NCBI GenBank assembly: GCA_031292555.1
Contig: JARLGV010000135.1
Span: forward strand, 1 to 40,284
Source: Fimbriimonas sp.
Lineage (GTDB): Bacteria; Armatimonadota; Fimbriimonadia; Fimbriimonadales; Fimbriimonadaceae
DNA length: 40,284 bases
Direction of reading: 5' to 3'
Shown here: positions 17,217 to 25,400 of the stretch, in pieces
How positions within the stretch are numbered: the first letter of the stretch is position 1
Layout of the letters: each line of letters begins with the position of its first letter
Position numbers and translations under genes: made by a program
The notes under the pieces: model-generated
Databases searched by the model: none
What the model saw: only the letters and a program-made list of their open reading frames with translations
What the model was told of the DNA's origin: nothing

Positions 17217-19016
17217 TTAGAAGCTGTTTCCTATTCGGAAGTCGGGCTGAGTTTTGCCATTCTCGTTGAAGCCCAGGTCTACGCAGATCTGGCCGAACGG
17301 AGTCTTGAAGCTTAGCCCCGGTCCATAGCCAAGGTGCATTTGGAATGTTCTCGACTGTGTGTAATCGTTAACCGTTCCGTAACCGCCCCAGGCGCCGCCA
17401 TAGTCGACAAAGAAGATCAAATCGAACGACTTCTGAATCGGGTGCCGGTACTCCGCCGAAAGGAGAATTGAATCTTTACCCCAAAATCGATCTGGGTCGT
17501 ATCCGCGCAACGAATCGGGACCGCCTGCGAAGAACTGATCGAAGTAGGGAACCTTTCCATTGATGAACCCATACTTCGCTCGAACGGCGATCACCCGGCG
17601 GGCAGCTTCGACATCGAGATCGCGCGGCTTCTGTCCGGGTGACCAGTACTTGCGGTATTCCATGGTCGTGCGAGTGAAGAAGTTGCTGCCGAGGATGTCG
17701 TTATTGGCGGTGGCGCCGCCAACACGGGTGATATCGGAGTATCCCGGCTCGAAAATGACGCGGGAGAAGTCGCCTCGAGAGGTGTCGATGATGGTGTCGC
17801 GGCGGTCACGTGTCGCAGAAAAGCTCAGCATGCCCATGTCGCCGTCCTGCTGCACAAAGCTGTTCAGGGGCGTGGCGCCGGTGTTCGCCGTCGTGACGTT
17901 CTCGACTCGTCCCGAAAATCCGAGGCTCACCTGATCCGTGATCGGTCGCTGCCAGCCCAGCGAGAGTCCACTGTGGCGCTCGTAGTACTGCGTCGAACTG
18001 TTGATCGGGCTGCTTGTGCCGAAGAACGACGTTCCGAATCGATAGACGAGGTGGCTATAGATTGATGTCTGGAAAACCGTGTCCTTGGCATCGTAGAACG
18101 GGTTCGTATAGCTGAGGTCGACGCTTGGCCCTCCGCCCGAGATCGCCTGGGTCAGGTTGAGCGCGACGCTCTTACCTGTTCCGTACAAGTTGTTCTCTGA
18201 GAGGCGGATCAAGCCTGCGAGCGAGGTGTCGGGATCCATTTGGACGCCGACGTTGAACTGACCGGTTTTGGCCTCTTTGACCTCGGCGATCAGGTTCCGG
18301 TTGACCTTGCCCGGTTCCGGCGAGATGTCTTCGCGCTTCGCTTGAACCGAGTCGAACCAGTTCGTGTTGTGGATGCGCGTAACGTCCTTGGCCCACTTGT
18401 CCTCGTTGTAGACGTCGCCCGCCCGGGTCTTGATCAGGCGGCGCATGACCCAGTCCTTGGTGCGGACGTTGCCTTGGGTCGATACCGTTCCGACCTTCAA
18501 CTCGACGATGACGATGTTAATGGTGCCGGGGGAATCGGTCAACGGTGCGAAATCGTCGATACCGGCGAGCGCATAGTGCTTTTTGTCGTAGGCTGCCGCG
18601 ATAGCGTCGACGCTCGAGTGGCGAGCGTTGAGATTAAAGACATCACCCACTTTCATGGTGAGCGCCTTAAGGATCTCCTCCCTGGTGACAACCGTGTTGC
18701 CGGTAATCTTGAACTCTTTGATGACCGGCCACTCTTGGAGATCGACCGTAACCTGGTACGCGTTGAGATCCGAAGGAGTCGCCTCAACGTCGACTGCGGA
18801 AAAGAATCCCAGGTCTTCCAGGCTCTTCTTGTCGCGGCCAAGGTCATCCTGTACCAACGGCTTGCCGGCCTTCGTCCGCATTGCGGCAAGAATGGCTTCC
18901 TTGGAAACGCGAACGTTGCCACGGATCAAGACGTCTTTCACAATGCTCGCCTGCTGGCCGTACGCAACGGCTGCAACCGTGCAAAGCGCTGCGAAAATGC
19001 ATATCCTTCTAATCAA
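17217..19016 (-). CDS. bamA: Outer-membrane protein assembly factor BamA
   Basis: BamA inserts beta-barrel proteins into the outer membrane. The 599-residue sequence has a signal peptide (ICIFAALCTVAAVAYG), then three POTRA domains (about 24-100, 101-180, 181-270) recognisable by VKDVLIRGNVRVSKEAI, IKEFKITGNTVVTREEIL and VSTQGNVRTKDWVMRRLI. E. coli BamA has five POTRAs and 810 residues, so this is a short form. A barrel of about 330 residues follows. It contains GGPDSLRGYD, equivalent to the (V/L)RGY motif of loop 6 found in all Omp85 proteins, and ends with Phe, as expected of a final barrel strand. It lies between the tamB-like gene and two skp genes, a partnership seen in many diderms. Confidence 0.92.
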   Translation of the reverse strand: MIRRICIFAALCTVAAVAYGQQASIVKDVLIRGNVRVSKEAILAAMRTKAGKPLVQDDLGRDKKSLEDLGFFSAVDVEATPSDLNAYQVTVDLQEWPVIKEFKITGNTVVTREEILKALTMKVGDVFNLNARHSSVDAIAAAYDKKHYALAGIDDFAPLTDSPGTINIVIVELKVGTVSTQGNVRTKDWVMRRLIKTRAGDVYNEDKWAKDVTRIHNTNWFDSVQAKREDISPEPGKVNRNLIAEVKEAKTGQFNVGVQMDPDTSLAGLIRLSENNLYGTGKSVALNLTQAISGGGPSVDLSYTNPFYDAKDTVFQTSIYSHLVYRFGTSFFGTSSPINSSTQYYERHSGLSLGWQRPITDQVSLGFSGRVENVTTANTGATPLNSFVQQDGDMGMLSFSATRDRRDTIIDTSRGDFSRVIFEPGYSDITRVGGATANNDILGSNFFTRTTMEYRKYWSPGQKPRDLDVEAARRVIAVRAKYGFINGKVPYFDQFFAGGPDSLRGYDPDRFWGKDSILLSAEYRHPIQKSFDLIFFVDYGGAWGGYGTVNDYTQSRTFQMHLGYGPGLSFKTPFGQICVDLGFNENGKTQPDFRIGNSF

Positions 19017-19103
19017 ACTTCTCTCCTACCGCCCACGGGCGAGGGGCTTCCGAAGTTGGCCGCCGGTGAACTTTACCCGTCGGGACTACTGAATGCCCTG
19101 AAC

Positions 19104-19136
19104 TTCTTGTTCCCGTATCTGAAGGATCAACAAGAA
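19104..19136 (-). promoter_or_regulatory. Hairpin in the leader between tamB-like and bamA
   Basis: TTCTTGTT (19104-19111) and AACAAGAA (19129-19136) form a perfect 8-bp stem with a 17-base loop in the 179-base gap before bamA. No U-tract follows on the minus strand. The gap is unusually long for this cluster and could hold a second promoter or a regulatory leader. A small GCCC-AC-GGGC dyad lies nearer the bamA start. No gene is seen in the gap. Confidence 0.4.
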
Positions 19137-19195
19137 ATCCGTTTCAACGATTGATTTTGGCATTTACATCTACCATCGAAAGATAGGTCATTCCA

Positions 19196-22100
19196 CTAAA
19201 ACCGAATTCCATAGTCCAGACCGAGCTTCCATGGGAAGTCTTGGTCGGCTCCAAAGAAGAATCGAATCTGCCTCAGTGCTCCTGGCAACCGCCTGGGGCG
19301 GTACACGATTCGGAGGTCGTATCGGGGGACGAGGCCCGGCGGGGGTTCGGAGAGCTGCCGCGATCCAACGACTGAAAAGCCGCTAACCAACTCCTTGCCA
19401 AACGTGACCGACGCCTGGTCGAACATGTTGTATTCCAGGCTCAGATAATCCAAACCGATCCCCTTCGCCACTTGGGCAGTGAGGGGATCAAGCAGGGAAG
19501 GAACGACGAATTGAGCGATTGCGCCCACCGTCTGGGTGCGATTTAGGCCACTTGACAGATCCTGTAGGAAGGCGCCCTGACCGAGTACGGCAAGAATCTG
19601 GTCCTGGGTCAAATCGGGAGGATCGCTGGATGCGGCAAGCTTAATGCCGTTCGGATCGAGAAGATCGCCCTTCATGCCGAGCGTGATGGCGTAACGTTGG
19701 ATTTCCGCTTCGCCGGCCCGAGACGTTGTCGCAGACGTCGTGCCCTCTAGGTCGACCTTTGCGGAGGCCGTTGTGCCAAGACGAGTCGACTGGTAGTCTA
19801 CGTTAACAGTCCCGCCCTGGTCGATTCTGAGTAGGGATGCGGGGAGGCGAATAGTGCCCCGGTCCACGTAGAGCGAGCTGCCAACTCGAGGAAAGCGAAG
19901 ACTTCCTTGGACGAAACCATCGCCAAGAAGATATAGGTTTGCCGTCGACGATTGAAGTCGACATGGATCGGTAAGGCTAAGTTTAAGGTCAAATCTTGGA
20001 TTAATCGCGAAATCATCCGGTGACGAACCCCCGCTCGGAACCCCCTTGAAAATGAAATCGCCAGATGAGATCCGGGTCTGGCCGGTGACAAGCGGAGCGC
20101 GAATCGTTCCACCTACATCGACCTGCGAGGAAACCGTTCCCGAAACGAGGCTGCCTTGAAGTATCTGCTGACGGAAGGGAATGTTGTTGAGTGCGGCATG
20201 CCCCGTTACGGCGCGATCCAATATCGAGTCCAGTCCCGTCTTGCCGAAGTCTTCGACAATTCGGTTCAGATCTCCGACGGGCGTGGACAGAGAAGCTGAA
20301 AGGTCGCCCCCTCGAATCGACTTGGCCCCGGCCTGAACATCGAGTTGGTTGTCGTGGATGGAGACGATCGCCTTGACGTCTCGGAACGAGTCGTCAAGGC
20401 CGTTGAATGCGAGCGCGTCTGCTGTCAAGTGAACCGAGCCGTTCACCTTGATTGCTGAAGAAGACCCGACTGCATCCAACTCACCGCCGAGCGTTCCCGA
20501 GGAACGTTTGGCGTCGATTCCTCCGATCAGTGGCGCGATGTCGTTCAATTTGCTTTCGGAGAACACGATCTTGACTTCGGTCGATCCACCGGTTCCGACC
20601 TCAAACGGATAGTTGAAAGGCGTCGTCGCATCTATCGAACCGCGAACGCCACGATAGAAGAAGTCGCCGGATGCCTGGATCGCCTTGGATACGCCGAGTG
20701 ACGGATCGATGACTATTTTGTCAAAGTTGAAGCGGAGATTCTTGTCTTCATTCGCAGGAGTCTGTGACGTTGCGGGTATAGCGAACACGTCGTTGGCCTT
20801 GAGCGAAGCAACGATTCTCGGGGACCTGGTGGGTCCATCGACCGAGAACCACAAGTGAGCGGTTCCGGTTAGGGAGCTTAGGCGGGGGTCTAGTTCGCCA
20901 AACCCTGAGAGGTCGATCTGGTTGTCTGTGTTGCCGTCGAGGTGTATCTCGCCCTGCTCCTGGAGAGTGCCCTTTAGCTTGAGCTTGATCGGACCGTTCG
21001 AAACCTGGCAATTCGAAATACTCCACCGGTGGCTCTTCAAGTCAAACGCCGCATCGAGGTCTCCGAGCGGTTGAGCGCGGAATGTTATTTTGTCCGCGGT
21101 CACGCGATGCACCTGCACCTCAGGGGCCTCCGTCGTGCCTTCGATCGAGGCCGAGAGGCTGACCTTCGCCTTGAGGTTGGAGAGATCGTCTCGAAGCGAT
21201 TCCGATAGATTCGGCAGGATTGGGACGATCGCAGACACAATGTTTTCTGCCGGAACGTTCAAAACTGTCAATTCGCCAGAAGCGCGTTTCGATTCGACAA
21301 TGTAGGAAAAATCGTCGAGTTCGAGAAACCGGTCGAGATACCCGACCGCAAGACTTCCATGAATGGCTTTGCCATCCGAATTCAATTGGATCGGGCCGTT
21401 TCCAATAGGGGTGTTATTGAAGGAGACGCCCTCCAGTTGACCAGTCGACTGGAGGTGGGAAATCTGGGACCCACGGAAATCTAGATCGGCGGTCGCTGTA
21501 ATCTTTCCGCCAACGACGATCGAGTCGCCGAGCTTTGGCATCAATTGATCTAGGGATAGCCCTTTTGCATCGACTTTAAGTTGACCAGAGCGCTCACCGA
21601 GGTCAATTTCGCCGTTGGCCGCTAGTGTGCCGTCCGCGCCGGCGCACTCCAGGTTGTGGAGATTGACCTTGGTTCCGTCAGATGACAGATCCATTGAAGC
21701 GGAGTCGATCTTGACGCCATGAACGATGAGACTCGATCCGTGAGCCTTTGCCGAAAAAAGCGGTTCCGACAGTGAACCCGTCAATCCGATGTCGGGAGCA
21801 TCGAGTGTGCCCACGACGTCGTCCCCAAGCCAGTCCCCTAACTGGATGCTTTTCGCCGAGAACCGGCCGGCAACGGCTTTGGATTTTAGGTCGAGCGAGG
21901 CGAATCCGGTGACGCTGGCTGTTCCCTTCGCCGATTCGATGTGGTCAAGTTCGAGGCGTCGTCTGTCGACCTTGAAGTTCGAGACCAACGCAGGGATTGT
22001 TTGATCCTGGTAACTCAAATCAAACCCCTCTACTCTACCGGCGCACTTTGGGGTCTTCAGTGTGCCAGTGACGGTGGCTGACAGATTGCTAGTCCCGGAC

Positions 22101-23731
22101 AAACGCGAATCCCACGACGATAACTGCAGCGCACGGCCCGAAATGGCGATACCGAGGTCACCAGCCTTGCCGAAGGCTCCGCGTGCAGAAACAAGGCCTG
22201 CGGGAGAATCTACATAGGCTCGGTCCAGTTGAATGTCTCCGTGTACGTATTTGCCGATACCCTCAAACCCGCGCACTGGAATGTGATGCTTATCGAAATC
22301 GGCTTGCCCTTTTCCCAGCACGTCGAAGGCAACCGTTGGATCGTTGGCCTTACCGGATACCGTGACGGATATGTTGGCGGATCCATCGACGTGGTCCACG
22401 CCAATGCGTTTGGCTATCGCCCCGAATTGAGTCAGTCTGGTCGATCCAACTCCGTCGATGGTTCCTGCCTGCCGGTTGAGGACTAGACCGGCTGACACGC
22501 CTTGGCCGCCAAAGGTTCCATGGCGCAGCTTCAAAGTCACCAGTTTGGGGCCTGCATCGATCCCGACCTCAGGATGGTCCAGTCGATCCTCCTTGTATGA
22601 GATCGAGATCGCGGTTAAGTCGCCTGCTAGACGGTAATCGCTAGCCGACCGTGCGGCGAGCCAGCCATGATACCTGCCACCTTTGAATTCCAGTCCGGCA
22701 GGGAGGTATGGGCGGGCCCAAGGAGGGAGTGTGGCACCGTCTACTGGACCCGCGTCGAGCATGCCGGCGAAATGAGTTCCCTGTGACCAAATTGCGCTGC
22801 CCCAAAACTTGGATGTCGTTTCGCCGACTTTCATGTCGAGCTTCCCCGCCGCGCCGCTTTGATTGACTATTCCATCGAATCGAATGGAGTTCGCATCGAA
22901 TCGGTCGTATGCGGGGCCGTCGATCGATGCCTGGATGCGTGCCTCGAAGGTTACGGCCCTTTGGGGAGACAGCCGAACCGCAAATGGGCCTTGGACGACC
23001 AGAGATCGACAATGAAAGGCCGCGAGGCGCTCCAGACGGCGACCCTCGGCAGATCCCCTCAAGTTGGACAAGAGCGTGCTCACCTCCGCTCGTTTTGTTG
23101 ATCCGTGAATATGAAGTCCGACTGCCGGTTGGTTGACAACGGCAACATCGACGTTGCCGACGCCCAACAGATTGACGGATGATCTTGCCGCCCACTCTTG
23201 ACCAACCCCCACAACCGACACGCGCGGGGTCTCGATCGTCTGCGACCAGTCCTTAGGCCCGCTACGGTCGTCGTACCGTAGCCGGCAGCGCTGGAGAGTC
23301 ACTTCGAACGGAATCTTGCCCGAGGGCCCGTGAGATTCGGGAAGCAGATCCTGGATGTCGAAGTGCCCATCTTTCTCACGGGTGAGACGTCCAACCAAGC
23401 CGGTCCCCTTGACGTGAATGATTTGATCTGGGCCATGGATAAGCGAAAGCCCAGTTGCCTGTACCGAAGCAAGGCTTGCAATTAGTTTGCCCTTCTGATC
23501 GAGGGCTCGAACGCGCTGGAGGACCAAGACACCCTGTCGAAGATCCATTGAATAGGAATCCGCCGAAATCCTTACTGAACCCGACCTAGTCTGATAGCCG
23601 TACTGGATCGGGACGCCAGGCGCCTCTAGAGTGTGAACGCACGCAACGACATAGGTCCCACCCCAAACAGCTATGGCTGCGAATGGGGAGACAGCGACCG
23701 CGAATTTGAGTGCCTCATACCCCAGCCGAAT
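19196..23731 (-). CDS. TamB-like (DUF490) translocation/assembly protein, apparent AUU start
   Basis: A very long beta-rich protein of the TamB/AsmA-like class, thought to span the periplasm as a hydrophobic groove that moves lipids or helps assembly factors. Most of it is repeated strand patterns of the G..L.A.G.I.L kind. The end (GLDYLSLEYNMFDQASVTFG, VYRPRRL, GLDYGIRF) is the typical DUF490 C-terminus. The first ATG, at 23548, gives 1450 residues with no membrane anchor. The frame stays open 61 codons further upstream and encodes FAVAVSPFAAIAVWGGTYVV, a convincing signal anchor. No ATG, GTG or TTG exists in that extension. A perfect GGAGGT (23742-23737) sits 5 bases before ATT 23731; CTG 23725 is the alternative. 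I therefore start at 23731, giving 1511 residues. It lies directly between lipA and bamA. Confidence 0.8.
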   Translation of the reverse strand: MRLGYEALKFAVAVSPFAAIAVWGGTYVVACVHTLEAPGVPIQYGYQTRSGSVRISADSYSMDLRQGVLVLQRVRALDQKGKLIASLASVQATGLSLIHGPDQIIHVKGTGLVGRLTREKDGHFDIQDLLPESHGPSGKIPFEVTLQRCRLRYDDRSGPKDWSQTIETPRVSVVGVGQEWAARSSVNLLGVGNVDVAVVNQPAVGLHIHGSTKRAEVSTLLSNLRGSAEGRRLERLAAFHCRSLVVQGPFAVRLSPQRAVTFEARIQASIDGPAYDRFDANSIRFDGIVNQSGAAGKLDMKVGETTSKFWGSAIWSQGTHFAGMLDAGPVDGATLPPWARPYLPAGLEFKGGRYHGWLAARSASDYRLAGDLTAISISYKEDRLDHPEVGIDAGPKLVTLKLRHGTFGGQGVSAGLVLNRQAGTIDGVGSTRLTQFGAIAKRIGVDHVDGSANISVTVSGKANDPTVAFDVLGKGQADFDKHHIPVRGFEGIGKYVHGDIQLDRAYVDSPAGLVSARGAFGKAGDLGIAISGRALQLSSWDSRLSGTSNLSATVTGTLKTPKCAGRVEGFDLSYQDQTIPALVSNFKVDRRRLELDHIESAKGTASVTGFASLDLKSKAVAGRFSAKSIQLGDWLGDDVVGTLDAPDIGLTGSLSEPLFSAKAHGSSLIVHGVKIDSASMDLSSDGTKVNLHNLECAGADGTLAANGEIDLGERSGQLKVDAKGLSLDQLMPKLGDSIVVGGKITATADLDFRGSQISHLQSTGQLEGVSFNNTPIGNGPIQLNSDGKAIHGSLAVGYLDRFLELDDFSYIVESKRASGELTVLNVPAENIVSAIVPILPNLSESLRDDLSNLKAKVSLSASIEGTTEAPEVQVHRVTADKITFRAQPLGDLDAAFDLKSHRWSISNCQVSNGPIKLKLKGTLQEQGEIHLDGNTDNQIDLSGFGELDPRLSSLTGTAHLWFSVDGPTRSPRIVASLKANDVFAIPATSQTPANEDKNLRFNFDKIVIDPSLGVSKAIQASGDFFYRGVRGSIDATTPFNYPFEVGTGGSTEVKIVFSESKLNDIAPLIGGIDAKRSSGTLGGELDAVGSSSAIKVNGSVHLTADALAFNGLDDSFRDVKAIVSIHDNQLDVQAGAKSIRGGDLSASLSTPVGDLNRIVEDFGKTGLDSILDRAVTGHAALNNIPFRQQILQGSLVSGTVSSQVDVGGTIRAPLVTGQTRISSGDFIFKGVPSGGSSPDDFAINPRFDLKLSLTDPCRLQSSTANLYLLGDGFVQGSLRFPRVGSSLYVDRGTIRLPASLLRIDQGGTVNVDYQSTRLGTTASAKVDLEGTTSATTSRAGEAEIQRYAITLGMKGDLLDPNGIKLAASSDPPDLTQDQILAVLGQGAFLQDLSSGLNRTQTVGAIAQFVVPSLLDPLTAQVAKGIGLDYLSLEYNMFDQASVTFGKELVSGFSVVGSRQLSEPPPGLVPRYDLRIVYRPRRLPGALRQIRFFFGADQDFPWKLGLDYGIRF

Positions 23732-23736
23732 GACCT

Positions 23737-23742
23737 ACCTCC
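23737..23742 (-). promoter_or_regulatory. Perfect Shine-Dalgarno in front of an AUU codon
   Basis: GGAGGT, read on the minus strand, has a 5-base spacer to ATT (23731-23729) and 11 bases to CTG (23725-23723). The in-frame stop TAG at 23737-23735 begins at the last base of the site, so translation cannot begin further upstream. This site decides the start of the tamB-like gene. Confidence 0.65.
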
Positions 23743-23757
23743 AATAGTGCCTGCGGA

Positions 23758-24666
23758 TTAGGCAGGATGAAGATTCGCTTGCTGAGCGTCGAGCTTGGCG
23801 ACCCGCTCTGCCATCACCTTTTTGCTAAAATCGATTGCGTTGTAGGAGCTTCGAATAAAGGGACCGCTTGCTACGAACGCGAAACCGATCTCTTGACCTA
23901 TCTGCTCATACTCCGTGAATACGTCGGGATGGACGAACTCGTTCACGGGGAGATGCCTCATCGTGGGCCTCAGATACTGTCCGATGGTGACGGCGTCGAC
24001 TCCTGCTTCGCGAAGATCGCGCAGAGTTTTGACGACCTCGGGCCTTGTCTCGCCAAGTCCGAGCATGATGCCGGATTTGGTGTAGATCGTGGGATCGAGC
24101 TCCTTGACGGTTCGGAGAACGGCCAAGGTCCGATCGTATTTGGCCTGGGGCCTAACGACCGTATGAAGTCGCTCGATTGTCTCGATGTTGTGGTTGTAAA
24201 TCTCGGGATGAGCGTCGGTGACGTTCTTGATGCACCACTTCTTGCCCTTGAAATCTGGCGTGAGGACCTCTACGATGGCGAGCGGGTTGGCTTCGTGAAG
24301 TGCGCGAATAGTGTCGGCAAACTGCATCGACCCTTCGTCGGCTAGATCGTCTCGAGCAACCGAGGTAACGACGATGTGCTTGAGGCCCAGATCTTGCGAG
24401 ACTTTGGCGATATCTGTTGGCTCATGGGGATTAACATCCAAGCCTCGCCCTACTTTGATCGCGCAAAAACCGCAACTGCGGGTGCACGTGTCACCAAGAA
24501 TCATGAAGGTGGCTGTCTTCTTGCTCCAACATTCGGGAAGGTTGGGACAGCGAGCGCTTTCGCAAACCGTGTGCAGGTTCTTGCCCCGCATCATCGCCTC
24601 GACATCTTTGATTGTGTCGGGCCGTGGCAACCGTATGGTCAACCACTCAGGCAGCCGCTGGGTCAT
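23758..24666 (-). CDS. lipA: Lipoyl synthase
   Basis: LipA inserts two sulfurs into protein-bound octanoyl groups to make the lipoyl cofactor of 2-oxoacid dehydrogenases and the glycine cleavage system. At 302 residues it is of normal length. The auxiliary iron-sulfur cluster ligands Cys35, Cys40 and Cys46 lie in CESARCPNLPEC. The radical SAM cysteines are Cys61, Cys65 and Cys68 (CTRSCGFC). The C-terminal RSSY at about 272-275 supplies the unusual serine ligand of the auxiliary cluster. It begins at ATG 24666, 5 bases after a perfect TATAAT, so it may be leaderless. It probably heads the transcript that continues into the tamB-like gene 26 bases later; a metabolic link to outer-membrane assembly is not evident. 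No lipB is seen in the window. Confidence 0.95.
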   Translation of the reverse strand: MTQRLPEWLTIRLPRPDTIKDVEAMMRGKNLHTVCESARCPNLPECWSKKTATFMILGDTCTRSCGFCAIKVGRGLDVNPHEPTDIAKVSQDLGLKHIVVTSVARDDLADEGSMQFADTIRALHEANPLAIVEVLTPDFKGKKWCIKNVTDAHPEIYNHNIETIERLHTVVRPQAKYDRTLAVLRTVKELDPTIYTKSGIMLGLGETRPEVVKTLRDLREAGVDAVTIGQYLRPTMRHLPVNEFVHPDVFTEYEQIGQEIGFAFVASGPFIRSSYNAIDFSKKVMAERVAKLDAQQANLHPA

Positions 24667-24671
24667 AACCC

Positions 24672-24677
24672 ATTATA
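24672..24677 (-). promoter_or_regulatory. Perfect -10 box immediately before lipA
   Basis: TATAAT, read on the minus strand, ends 6 bases before the A of the lipA ATG (24666). No -35 consensus is seen 16-18 bases upstream. The spacing implies transcription starting at or next to the start codon, giving a leaderless lipA message. Confidence 0.55.
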
Positions 24678-24694
24678 GCTGACCGAGGTTTGGG

Positions 24695-24717
24695 GAGAGG
24701 GCAGAGGCTGCCCTCTC
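24695..24717. terminator. Ten-bp perfect hairpin between the Ig-like gene and lipA
   Basis: GAGAGGGCAG (24695-24704) and CTGCCCTCTC (24708-24717) form a perfect 10-bp stem with a 3-base loop, 15 bases after the stop codon of the Ig-like gene. There is no U-tract on the minus strand. Its place between two genes on the same strand, just ahead of a new -10 box, suggests a terminator or transcript-end stabiliser. Confidence 0.55.
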
Positions 24718-24731
24718 AAAGTGTCTCGACA

Positions 24732-25220
24732 TTAGTTCTCTTCGTTGTGATAGTGAACGTGAACGTCGGTGGAAACCGATCCTCCGTTTGCCGTCGCCGT
24801 GAGAGTGACATCCTGGTGACGCCGATGGTGGCTGTAAGGAATCGTATAGGAGGCGGTGGCCGACGTGCTTCCCGCAGGAACGACGACATAGGCATCGACC
24901 GAAACCAACTCCGGATTGGATGAGGACAAGTTGACGACCTGATCGCTTGTCGTGACGTCGCTGATTGTGACCGTCACCGTGTACGTCTGATTGCCGTAGT
25001 GGCTTCCGTCGCCGGTTGGGTTCGGGTTAGAAGGATTGATGATAACAGGCAGCGAGCCGTTGTCCTTGACCTGATTGTTGAACCCATCTGTTTTGGGTCC
25101 GACGATTACGGGGAGGGTACCGGTGTTGCTAGCCAGTGCCTTCTGAGGAAGAGTACCGCCGGCGACTACGATGATCGCCGCTACCACGAGAGAGACCTTT
25201 GAGAGGGAGCTGTTATTCAC
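24732..25220 (-). CDS. Small secreted protein with a single Ig-like module
   Basis: About 162 residues from GTG 25220. A signal peptide (VSLVVAAIIVVAGG ... KALA) is followed by a low-complexity linker rich in Pro, Asn and Gly, then a single Ig-like module. That module shows the pattern V.LSSSNPELV, VVVPAGSTSA and VTLTATANGG, the same as each of the five modules of the 1354-residue BNR protein. The frame is open to 25400, but the extra N-terminal part (residues 1-60 of that version) looks non-coding and would bury the signal peptide, so I chose 25220. A TATATT ends 8 bases before this GTG. The protein ends HVHYHNEEN. Secretion is likely; function is unknown. Confidence 0.65.
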   Translation of the reverse strand: MNNSSLSKVSLVVAAIIVVAGGTLPQKALASNTGTLPVIVGPKTDGFNNQVKDNGSLPVIINPSNPNPTGDGSHYGNQTYTVTVTISDVTTSDQVVNLSSSNPELVSVDAYVVVPAGSTSATASYTIPYSHHRRHQDVTLTATANGGSVSTDVHVHYHNEEN

Positions 25221-25227
25221 GGTAGGA

Positions 25228-25233
25228 AATATA
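25228..25233 (-). promoter_or_regulatory. -10-like box before the Ig-like secreted protein
   Basis: TATATT, read on the minus strand, ends 8 bases before the GTG at 25220. It matches five of six consensus bases. It supports the downstream start and a leaderless or near-leaderless message. Confidence 0.35.
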
Positions 25234-25400
25234 CCATAGCCGAGAGGATTGTAAGTACTCTGAACCGTGGAATTGTCATGAATTTGTCGGCGAGTGAACA
25301 ATTTTCGCGTAGTTTGGTGGTTACTCAAGGCCCTTCGACCGGAATCGGCTGAATGTAGGTAGGCCCAAAAAACGCGCGATAAACGCATAAATGCTCTCAA

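Noticed and set aside
18240-19154. 304-residue plus-strand frame antisense to bamA
   Set aside because: It is rich in Asp, Arg and Val with no domain, and lies exactly opposite a clear bamA. It is a codon-bias shadow.
25221-25400. N-terminal extension of the Ig-like secreted protein
   Set aside because: It would put 60 basic residues before a good signal peptide, and it covers the -10 box.
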